DNA from: DASUTW01 sp035513995
GTDB taxonomy: Bacteria; Actinomycetota; UBA4738; CALAEC01
Assembly (NCBI GenBank): GCA_035513995.1
Contig: DATKBL010000169.1
Span: 1-20,321 of the forward strand
DNA length: 20,321 nt
Reading direction: 5' to 3'
How positions within the stretch are numbered: the stretch's first letter is position 1; each line of letters starts with the position of its first letter. The notes beneath the pieces were generated by a model that did not search any database, was not told where the DNA came from, and saw only the letters and a program-made list of their open reading frames with translations. Both the position numbers and the translations under genes were made by a program. Of the stretch, positions 14,591-20,321 are shown piece by piece.

Positions 14591-15100
14591 TCAGTCTCGG
14601 TCGCCGCCGCCCGTGCTGACGCGCATCGCCTTCTGGTAGACGAGGAGGCCGCCGAGGTGCTGGCCCACGATCAGGACCAGGTAGCCGGCCGCCTGGATCA
14701 CGATCCAGGAGATCTCGGCCTGCGAGGCGCCCCGATCGGGCCAGCGCAGCACCAGCGCCACGATGAAGAACGTCGCCGCCGTCAGCTGCACCAGCATGTG
14801 ACGGGTGGCGAGCCGCTTCTTCGACGATCCGCGGACCATCCCCGCCCAGTCGATCAGCCCCAGCGGCGCCGCCAGCAGCGTGCCCAGGACCCCGCCGATC
14901 AGCAGGTAGGTCGCGGCCAGCACCAGCCCCTCGTTGGGGGTGATGCGACTCATCACGTCGAACGCGATGGCCCCGAGGTAGAACGCGACGGGGAAGTGCA
15001 CGACCATCGAATGGGTCGGCACCCCCAAGGGCTTGCCCTGGATCCACTCCTTCAGCTTCCAGCGGCGTCCGTCGGGCGCACGCGTCTGCAGCCAGCCCAT
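14591..15100 (-). CDS. DUF2231 membrane protein
   Basis: 169 residues, ATG start with GAGGGAGG upstream. A basic N-terminal segment (RRWKLKEWIQGKPLGVPTH) leads into VVHFPVAFYLGAIAFDV, the family's hallmark HP-x-H-x3-VHFP entry into the first helix. Three more membrane helices follow (about 65-90, 100-120 and 130-155), with a short basic/Asp tail. DUF2231 proteins are small four-helix membrane proteins, related to cytochrome-b-like folds but mostly of unknown function. It lies 42 bases before the sigma-factor gene and is probably co-transcribed with it. Confidence 0.88.
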   Translation of the reverse strand: MGWLQTRAPDGRRWKLKEWIQGKPLGVPTHSMVVHFPVAFYLGAIAFDVMSRITPNEGLVLAATYLLIGGVLGTLLAAPLGLIDWAGMVRGSSKKRLATRHMLVQLTAATFFIVALVLRWPDRGASQAEISWIVIQAAGYLVLIVGQHLGGLLVYQKAMRVSTGGGDRD

Positions 15101-15158
15101 ATCGCCTCCCTCTCGCCGGAGGGACCGGAGCCCCTCTCCCGCAATCCGCCCCCGGAGT

Positions 15159-15311
15159 CTAGGCCGTCTTGTAGGTCTCCTGCAGGTTGCTCGCGGCCTC
15201 GTCGGCCGAGATCTCGGCCGCCTCGGCCGCCGCCTGGAGGTCGTTCAGGGTGATGTGTCGGCCGTCACCGTGGTCGGCGTTCGGCTCGCCGCATCCGCAC
15301 GTCAGGCACAT
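15159..15311 (-). CDS. 50-residue Cys-rich small protein
   Basis: A short gene running from ATG at 15311 to TAG at 15159. The N terminus MCLTCGCGEPNADHGD has Cys2, Cys5, Cys7 and a nearby His14, a likely metal- or iron-sulfur-binding cluster. The rest is a predicted acidic Ala-rich helix with ISADEAASNLQET, a small helix-turn pattern. Reality is supported by a near-perfect AAGGAGG (15320-15326) eight bases before ATG and by a dedicated promoter upstream. Similar short proteins occur across actinobacteria, from general recollection, but no function is known to me. It lies between the DUF2231 gene and RdgB. Confidence 0.8.
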   Translation of the reverse strand: MCLTCGCGEPNADHGDGRHITLNDLQAAAEAAEISADEAASNLQETYKTA

Positions 15312-15370
15312 GGGCGGTCCCTCCTTCCGCTCGCGTCGCCGGTCGTGGCCGGCGCTCCCGTTCCCTAAAA

Positions 15371-15399
15371 CTAATATCGCCTTGTGTTAGAAATCGCAA
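15371..15399 (-). promoter_or_regulatory. Promoter of the 50-residue protein, with a dyad operator
   Basis: On the minus strand, TTGCGA (15394-15399) and TATTAG (15371-15376) are exactly 17 bases apart. The start codon is about 53 bases beyond the expected transcript start. The plus-strand sequence CTAATAT-CGCCTT-GTGTTAG (15371-15390) is an imperfect inverted repeat covering the spacer and -10, and a third CTAA lies at 15365. This AT-rich island in very GC-rich DNA suggests a repressor site. Confidence 0.55.
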
Positions 15400-15406
15400 G
15401 CCCGTT

Positions 15407-15997
15407 TCAGGCCAGCTCCTCCCGGAGCGAGCGCAGCGCCCTCCCCCGGTGGCTGATGCGATCCTTCTCCTCCGGGGACAGCTCGGCCATCGTCCTGTCC
15501 CATCCCGCGGGCTCGAAGATGGGGTCGTACCCGAACCCCCCCTCCCCGGCGGGGGCGTCGCGCAGAAGCCCCTCGCACACGCCCTCCGCCCAGGCCTCTT
15601 CCCCGTTCGGCCACGCGATCACCGCCACCGCCCGGTAGCGGGCGGTGCGACCCGGGCCGGGCACCCCCGCGATCGCGCGGAGGAGCTCGCGCAGGTTGCG
15701 CTCGTCGTCGGCGCCCTCGCCGGCGAAGCGAGCCGACCGGGGCCCGGGCACGCCGCCCAGGGCGTCCACCTCGATCCCGGAGTCGTCGGCGAGGGCCGGG
15801 AGTCCCGTGGCCTCGGCCACCGACCTCGCCTTGTGCCGCGCGTTCTCGAGGTACGTACGGCCGCTCTCCTCCACGTCGGGCCACGCCGCCTCGGTGACCC
15901 ACTCGACCGGCCAGTCGCGGGCGATCGCGCTGATCTCGCGGACCTTGCCCGGGTTGCGAGAGGCGATGACGATGCGATCGGGGAGCCCCGGGCTCAC
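15407..15997 (-). CDS. rdgB: RdgB/HAM1 non-canonical purine NTP pyrophosphatase
   Basis: 196 residues. It hydrolyses ITP, dITP and XTP to monophosphates, keeping deaminated purines out of DNA and RNA. Seen: substrate loop ASRNPGKVREI (12-22), catalytic LADDSGIEVDAL, GFGYDPIF near the C terminus, and KDRISHRGRAL closing the active site, all standard for the family. The GTG start lies in a GTGA overlap with the RNase PH stop; the long upstream extension of the frame is antisense-like and not part of the protein. It is the last gene of the operon, as Rv1341 is in Mycobacterium tuberculosis. Confidence 0.95.
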   Translation of the reverse strand: MSPGLPDRIVIASRNPGKVREISAIARDWPVEWVTEAAWPDVEESGRTYLENARHKARSVAEATGLPALADDSGIEVDALGGVPGPRSARFAGEGADDERNLRELLRAIAGVPGPGRTARYRAVAVIAWPNGEEAWAEGVCEGLLRDAPAGEGGFGYDPIFEPAGWDRTMAELSPEEKDRISHRGRALRSLREELA

Positions 15998-16713
15998 GAC
16001 CCGAGGGCCTCCCCCTGGACCTCGATGAGCCGGGCGATCCCCTCCTCGGCGAGCGAGAGCATCTCGTCGAGCTGCTCCCGCGAGAACGGGTCTCCCTCCG
16101 CGGTGCCCTGGACCTCCACGAGCTTCCCCGAGCCGGTCATCACGACGTTGAAGTCGACCTCGGCCTCGGCGTCCTCCTCGTAGCAGAGGTCGAGCAGGGA
16201 GACGTCCCCCACGATGCCGGTGCTCACGGCGGCCACCGAGTCGATCAGCGCCCCCGAGGGGGCCACCCCCTGCTCCTCGAGCGACCGCAGGGCCAGGGCC
16301 AGGGCGATGTACCCCCCGGTGATCGAGGCCGTCCGGGTTCCCGCGTCGGCCTGGAGCACGTCGCAGTCCACGGTGATCGAGCCCTCGCCCATCCGCTCGA
16401 GGTTCGTCACCGCGCGGAGGCTTCGACCGATCAGCCGCTGGATCTCCTGGGTGCGCCCCGAGAGCCGTCCTCGGTTCACCTCCCGAGGGGTCCGCTCCTT
16501 CGTGGAGCGCGGGAGCATCGAGTACTCGGCCGTCACCCATCCTTTCCCGGTCCCCTCGAGCCAGCGTGGCACGCGCGACTCCCACGTCGCGGCGCACAGG
16601 ACGCGGGTCCCGCCCATCTCGAAGAGGACGGAGCCCTCGGCGAACTCCAGGTATCCGGTCTCGTAGCGGATCGGCCGCAGCTCCCGCGGCGCCCGGCCGT
16701 CGGAGCGGCTCAC
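15994..16713 (-). CDS. rph: Ribonuclease PH
   Basis: 239 residues, normal length. It trims the 3' ends of tRNA precursors by phosphorolysis. Seen: RSDGRAPRELRPI at the N terminus, WVTAEYSMLPRST, RGRLSGRTQEIQRLIGRSL with the phosphate-binding Arg residues, and DCDVLQADAGTRTASITGGY, which holds the catalytic Asp cluster. The GTG start overlaps the stop of the MBL gene (GTGA), and its stop overlaps the RdgB start the same way. The region between the expected start and further in-frame upstream codons does not fit the family. None of the window's three tRNAs encodes CCA, so end maturation by such nucleases plus CCA-adding enzyme is expected. Confidence 0.96.
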   Translation of the reverse strand: MSRSDGRAPRELRPIRYETGYLEFAEGSVLFEMGGTRVLCAATWESRVPRWLEGTGKGWVTAEYSMLPRSTKERTPREVNRGRLSGRTQEIQRLIGRSLRAVTNLERMGEGSITVDCDVLQADAGTRTASITGGYIALALALRSLEEQGVAPSGALIDSVAAVSTGIVGDVSLLDLCYEEDAEAEVDFNVVMTGSGKLVEVQGTAEGDPFSREQLDEMLSLAEEGIARLIEVQGEALGS

Positions 16714-17468
16714 GCGCCCGGCCCCCACCGAGCGTCCGGGCGGGCGACCTCTACCGGGCCGTCGAAGGCGGCCGAGGCTTCCTCGCGGGAGTGGTCCGTG
16801 TCGTAGATCGGCTGGATGTGCGCGAGCATCAGGCTTGTGGCCTCGGCCGCCGCGGCATGCTCCCCCGCCTCCTTGGCGGTCATGTGGAGGTCGGGAGGGT
16901 AGTCCTTCCCGTCCGCCAGCCACGTCGCCTCCGCGATCAGCAGGTCGGCGCCGCGCGCGAGCTCCACGAGCTCTTCGGTCGGCCCGGTGTCGGCCGAGTA
17001 CGCCACCGCGACGCCGTCGGCCTCGTAGCGCATCCCCAGGGTGGGGACCGGGTGGGCCATCCGCGCCGTGGCGACGTGCAACGGCCCGAGGTCCAGGCCC
17101 GTCCCCGGCTCGACCTCGAGGAGCTCGAAGCAGACCGGGAACTCCTCCCACCCCGCCTCGGAGAGCATCGCGCGGATCCGCGACTCGGTGCCCGAGGGCG
17201 TGATGAGCGGGATGCGCGGCGCGGGCGTCGGCCCGCCGTAGCGACGCGCGTAGAAGAAGGGGAAGAGGTCCACGAAGTGATCGGCGTGCACGTGCGAGAC
17301 GGCCACGGCGTCCACCTCGCGGAGGTCCACGTGCCGCTGGAGGTTCGCCATGGTGCCGGTGCCCAGGTCCTGCCACAAGGCGAAACCGTCGTGGCGGATC
17401 AGGTAGCCGCTCGCCGCGCCGTCGGCGCGCGGCCAGGTGCCGTCGGAGCCGAGGACGGTGACCTCCAT
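16710..17468 (-). CDS. MBL-fold phosphodiesterase (Rv1339-like)
   Basis: 252 residues with the complete metallo-beta-lactamase metal site: HVHADH (59-64), His139 in MAHPVP, Asp160 in YSADTG and the late His217 in LAHIQPIYD. AEATW (180-184) and the HMTAKEAGEHA helix (195-205) are typical of the RNase Z/phosphodiesterase group. Its place between murI and rph matches Rv1339 of Mycobacterium tuberculosis, an atypical class II cyclic-nucleotide phosphodiesterase; a role in cAMP breakdown is inferred from that synteny and the motifs. The ATG overlaps the MurI stop by one base and its stop overlaps the rph start by four. RNase Z is less likely because there is no flexible exosite arm. Confidence 0.87.
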   Translation of the reverse strand: MEVTVLGSDGTWPRADGAASGYLIRHDGFALWQDLGTGTMANLQRHVDLREVDAVAVSHVHADHFVDLFPFFYARRYGGPTPAPRIPLITPSGTESRIRAMLSEAGWEEFPVCFELLEVEPGTGLDLGPLHVATARMAHPVPTLGMRYEADGVAVAYSADTGPTEELVELARGADLLIAEATWLADGKDYPPDLHMTAKEAGEHAAAAEATSLMLAHIQPIYDTDHSREEASAAFDGPVEVARPDARWGPGA

Positions 17469-18289
17469 CAGCCGAGGGGCTCCCGCTGGACGCTGGCCAG
17501 GCCGACGTCGTCGACCTCGGGGCCGAGGAACGTCCGACCGAGCTCCCGGAACCGCTCCGGGTCCCCCGAGCACAGGAACTCGTGGCGCGGGGGCCCTCCC
17601 TCCTCGCAGAGCAGCCCCTCACGGACCAGGGTGGCGTACACGTCGCGGGCGGTCTCCTCGGCCGAGGAGATGAGCACCACGCCCGGGCCCATCACCATCT
17701 GGATCAGGCCGGCCAGGAGCGGGTAGTGGGTGCACCCGAGGATCAGCGTGTCGACCTCGGCCTCGCGGACCGGCTCGAGATAGGAGCGCGCGGCCGCGAG
17801 CAGCTCCTCGCTCGTGGTGTCGCCCCGCTCCACGAAGGGCACGAACGCGGGGCAGGCCCGGGCGACGAGCTCCTCCCCGACCCCCTGGCGAGCGGCCGCG
17901 CGCTGGTAGGCGCCGCTGGCGATCGTGGCCTCGGTTCCGATGACCCCGATCCGGCCCCCGCGGGACGCCCTGGCCGCCGCGCGAACGCCCGGGTCGATCA
18001 CGCCGACCACCGGGACGCCCGCCCCGGCCGTCACGTCCTCGATCGCCGCCACCTCGACGGAGTTGCACGCCACCACGAGGGCCTTGACGTCCCGGTCCAG
18101 CAGGTACGAGGCGATCTCGCGGGAGAAGGTCCGGATCTCCTCCAGAGAGCGGGAGCCGTAGGGGGCGCGTGCCGTGTCGCCGTAGTAGAGGAGGGACTCG
18201 CGCGGGAGGAGGTCGAGCACCGAGCGGGCCACCGTCAGGCCGCCCACGCCCGAATCGAACATCCCGATCGCGCGCGCGTCACTTACCAC
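17468..18289 (-). CDS. murI: Glutamate racemase
   Basis: 273 residues. It makes D-glutamate for peptidoglycan in the cytosol. Seen: FDSGVGGLTV (11-20), YYGDTARAPYG (35-45), catalytic Cys75 in VVACNSVEVAA, the GVIDPG loop (96-101), and the second catalytic Cys186 in LILGCTHYPLL. The GTG at 18289 was chosen because it overlaps the CysM stop by seven bases and leaves a short normal N terminus; a GTG at 18292 is nearly equal. Upstream codons belong to the CysM gene. In Mycobacterium a rhomboid-family gene separates cysM from murI; here it is missing. The stop overlaps the MBL gene start by one base. Confidence 0.95.
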   Translation of the reverse strand: MVSDARAIGMFDSGVGGLTVARSVLDLLPRESLLYYGDTARAPYGSRSLEEIRTFSREIASYLLDRDVKALVVACNSVEVAAIEDVTAGAGVPVVGVIDPGVRAAARASRGGRIGVIGTEATIASGAYQRAAARQGVGEELVARACPAFVPFVERGDTTSEELLAAARSYLEPVREAEVDTLILGCTHYPLLAGLIQMVMGPGVVLISSAEETARDVYATLVREGLLCEEGGPPRHEFLCSGDPERFRELGRTFLGPEVDDVGLASVQREPLG

Positions 18290-19215
18290 CACACCGTCTC
18301 CTCGACCCGCTTCTCCGCTTCGGACACGGCGCCCGACCAGGCGCCGGTCGACAGGTACTTCCATCCTCCGTCGGGCAAGAGGCATACGATATCGCCTTCC
18401 GGGACGCGTTCCCCAACCTTCCGCGCGACGTGAAGGACGGCCCCCGAGGAGATCCCCGCGAAGATGCCCTCGCGCTCCGCGAGCAGGCGGGTCGCGCGCA
18501 GCGCGGCGCCCGCGGCGACCAGGTGCTTCCCGTCGAGCAGCGTCTCGTCGAGGATCGGCGGCACGAACCCCTCTTCGAGCGACCGCAGGCCGTAGACGGT
18601 GTCGCCGAGCTCGGGCTCCGCCGCGATCACCTGCACCTTCGGGTCGTGCTCCTTGAGGCGGCGTCCCACGCCCATCAGGGTCCCCCCGGTCCCGAGCCCG
18701 GCCACGAAGTGCGTCACCTCGGGGAGGTCCCGGACGATCTCGGCCCCCGTCCCCTCGTAGTGGGCGCGCGGGTTCGCCGGGTTCCCGTACTGGAAGGGCA
18801 TGAAGTATCGAGGGTCCTCGGCCATCCGCCGAGCCACCTCGATCGAGCCGTTCGTCCCCGCGTCGGGCGGCGAGAAGACGATCTCGGCCCCGTAGAGCTC
18901 GAGGAGCTGGACACGCTCCGGGCTGACGTTCTCGGGCATCACGACCATCAGCCGGTAGCCCTTCCGGCGAGCCACCATGGCCAGCGCGATCCCGGTGTTC
19001 CCGGAGGTGGGCTCGAGGATCACCCGCTCGGGCGTCAGCTCGCCGCTCGCCTCGGCCGCCTCGAGCATGGCCCTGGCGATGCGGTCCTTCAGCGACCCCG
19101 TGGGGTTCTGACCCTCGAGCTTGGCCCAGAGGCGGACCTCGGGCCTCGGGGAGAGTCGCTGGATCCCCACGAGCGGGGTGTTCCCGATCGCGTCGAGGAT
19201 GTCGCCGGCCCGCAT
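18283..19215 (-). CDS. cysM: CysM, O-phosphoserine sulfhydrylase (CysO-dependent)
   Basis: 310 residues. It is a PLP enzyme of the cysteine synthase family, with Lys43 (GSLKDR) binding the cofactor, TSGNTG (70-75) and the phosphate loop GTGGTL (175-180). It is closer to mycobacterial CysM than to CysK: LEPTSGNTGIALAM, YGNPAN, HFVAGLGT, LEEGFVPP, GIFAGISSGAVLH and WKYLSTGAW, with a Trp-rich C terminus. Arg211 in VYGLR aligns with Arg220 of the Mtb enzyme, which selects O-phosphoserine. It should take sulfur from CysO thiocarboxylate to give a CysO-cysteine adduct. The ATG follows the cysO stop by nine bases. Confidence 0.94.
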   Translation of the reverse strand: MRAGDILDAIGNTPLVGIQRLSPRPEVRLWAKLEGQNPTGSLKDRIARAMLEAAEASGELTPERVILEPTSGNTGIALAMVARRKGYRLMVVMPENVSPERVQLLELYGAEIVFSPPDAGTNGSIEVARRMAEDPRYFMPFQYGNPANPRAHYEGTGAEIVRDLPEVTHFVAGLGTGGTLMGVGRRLKEHDPKVQVIAAEPELGDTVYGLRSLEEGFVPPILDETLLDGKHLVAAGAALRATRLLAEREGIFAGISSGAVLHVARKVGERVPEGDIVCLLPDGGWKYLSTGAWSGAVSEAEKRVEETVWW

Positions 19216-19224
19216 CCCCGACCG

Positions 19225-19500
19225 CTACCGCGAGCCGCCGGCCACCGCGGGGAGGATCGAGACGGTGTCGCCCTCTCCCAGGGCCGTGTCGAGGCCCCCC
19301 GTGTACCGGACGTCCTCGCCGTTGACGTAGACGTTGACATGTCGCTGGAGGCCGCGATCGTCGAGGAGGCCTCGCGTCAGCCCGGGGTAGCGCCGCTCCA
19401 GGTCGTCGAGCAGCTCGCCGAGGCTTCCGCCCTCGCCCTGGACCTCGGGACTGTCGCCCGCGTGCCCGCGCAGCAGCGTGGGGAGCTTCACGTCGATCAC
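19225..19500 (-). CDS. cysO: CysO-type MoaD/ThiS sulfur-carrier protein with C-terminal extension
   Basis: 91 residues with a ubiquitin-like beta-grasp fold: VKLPTLLRGHAGD, LLDDLERRYPGL, HVNVYVNGEDVRY and GDTVSILPAVAGG are clear matches to Mycobacterium tuberculosis CysO. As a carrier, its C-terminal Gly is adenylated by the E1 and converted to a thiocarboxylate, which CysM uses. Unusually, the reading frame continues after the Gly-Gly with Ser-Arg before TAG (19225-19227), so the functional end is masked. GTG start in a GTGA overlap with the E1 stop. The rest of the open frame upstream is antisense-like. Position directly between E1 and CysM strongly supports the role. Confidence 0.93.
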   Translation of the reverse strand: MIDVKLPTLLRGHAGDSPEVQGEGGSLGELLDDLERRYPGLTRGLLDDRGLQRHVNVYVNGEDVRYTGGLDTALGEGDTVSILPAVAGGSR

Positions 19501-20321
19501 GAGGCCACCTCGGGGGCGCGCTCGGCCTCGGGCGGGGCCTGTCCCGGCGCCAGCCCGCAGAAGGCGTCGTAGTCGATCAGCTCGGTGACCGTCGGGGTCT
19601 CGCCGCAGACGGGGCAGGCCGGGTCCCAGCGGAGGTTCATCGTCCTGAACTCCATGGTCAGCGCGTCGATGAGCAGGAGGCGCCCCGCCAGCGGCTCGCC
19701 GATCCCCGTGATCAACTTGATCGCCTCGGTCGCCTGGATCGACCCCACGATCCCCGGGAGCACGCCGAGCACGCCGGCCTCGGCGCACGACGGCACCGAC
19801 CCCGGCGGCGGGGGCTCGGGGAACAGGCACCGGTAGCACGGGTGATCGCGACCGGGAAGGAACACGCTCGCCTGCCCCTCGAACTGGTAGATCGACCCGT
19901 AGACGAGGGGCCTCCCCAGCATCTGGGTGGCGTCGTTCACGAGGTAGCGGACTGGGAAGTTGTCGGTGCCGTCCACGACCACGTCGTAGGGCTCGAGGAT
20001 CTCGAAGGCGTTCTCGGAGGTCAGGCTGGTGTCGTGCGCGGTCACCTCGATCGTGGGGTTCAGGTCCAAGAGGCGGTCCCTCCCCGAGTCGACCTTGGGG
20101 CGGCCCACGTCGTCGGTGTCGTGGAGGAGCTGGCGCTGGAGGTTGGTGAGGTCGACGCGATCGAAGTCGAGGAGGCCGATGCGGCCCACCCCCGCCGCCG
20201 CGAGGTACATGGCGACCGGGGAGCCCAGGCCCCCGGCCCCGATCACGAGCACCGAGGCGTCGGTCAGCTTCCCCTGGCCCTCGGCGCCGATGTGTGGCAG
20301 GAAGATGTGGCGCGCGTACCG
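19497..20321 (-). CDS. MoeB/MoeZ-type E1 adenylyltransferase lacking rhodanese (5' end cut by window)
   Basis: 274 residues are visible; the frame is open to the window edge with RYARHIFLPHIG, the start of the family's conserved N terminus, so only about 10-20 residues are missing. It activates a ubiquitin-like sulfur carrier by AMP transfer. Seen: GAGGLGSP ATP loop, DFDRVDLTNLQRQ, DGTDNFPVRYLVND, catalytic Cys in CAEAGVLG, and two CxxC zinc pairs (CYRC, CPVC). After LIDYDAFCG, where MoeZ continues into a rhodanese domain, only about 18 polar residues remain before the stop at 19497. The partner is CysO, which overlaps by four bases. Confidence 0.92.
   Translation of the reverse strand, partial: RYARHIFLPHIGAEGQGKLTDASVLVIGAGGLGSPVAMYLAAAGVGRIGLLDFDRVDLTNLQRQLLHDTDDVGRPKVDSGRDRLLDLNPTIEVTAHDTSLTSENAFEILEPYDVVVDGTDNFPVRYLVNDATQMLGRPLVYGSIYQFEGQASVFLPGRDHPCYRCLFPEPPPPGSVPSCAEAGVLGVLPGIVGSIQATEAIKLITGIGEPLAGRLLLIDALTMEFRTMNLRWDPACPVCGETPTVTELIDYDAFCGLAPGQAPPEAERAPEVAS

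Noticed and set aside
18169..19572. Plus-strand open frame antisense to murI, cysM and cysO
   Set aside because: Opposite strand has three well-conserved genes in a tight operon.

Overview
The window is very GC-rich, with GTG/TTG starts, dense 1-8 base gene overlaps and little intergenic DNA. A mycobacterial-type CysO/CysM cysteine route, a DUF4333 lipoprotein and the gene order cysO-cysM-murI-(MBL phosphodiesterase)-rph-rdgB point to an actinomycete (phylum Actinomycetota). It is probably a poorly characterised lineage rather than Mycobacterium or Streptomyces; this placement is inferred from gene content only. There is no sign of phage, IS elements, CRISPR or plasmid genes, and no gene-free stretch longer than about 100 bases.

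Layout. 1-4444 (+): the 3' part of an FtsX-type ABC permease and two ATPases, then a membrane GAF histidine kinase coupled to a stand-alone receiver. 4448-5896 (-): an aldehyde dehydrogenase meeting them tail to tail. 5994-6184 (+): tRNA-His and tRNA-Lys. 6248-9019 (-): four small secreted lipoproteins interrupted by a DinB-fold protein; one lipoprotein is made of three repeats with two Cys each. 9060-10511 (-): a DedA and a YihY membrane protein, back to back. 10579-10661 (+): tRNA-Leu, whose 3' half overlaps the end of an opposing gene. 10627-12680 (-): a soluble histidine kinase coupled to a GAF-like protein. 12765-15311 (-): an SDR-like protein, a group-2-like sigma-70 factor, a DUF2231 membrane protein and a 50-residue Cys-rich protein with its own AT-rich promoter.

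15407-20321 (-) is one compact operon: MoeB/MoeZ-type E1 (cut by the window edge), CysO, CysM, MurI, an MBL phosphodiesterase related to Rv1339, RNase PH and RdgB. By the known mycobacterial pathway, the E1 adenylates CysO, CysO becomes a thiocarboxylate, and CysM uses it with O-phosphoserine to make cysteine. Two points differ from that model: CysO carries two residues after its Gly-Gly, and the E1 stops just before the usual rhodanese domain. Maturation and sulfur delivery therefore need separate proteins, possibly encoded just beyond the right edge.
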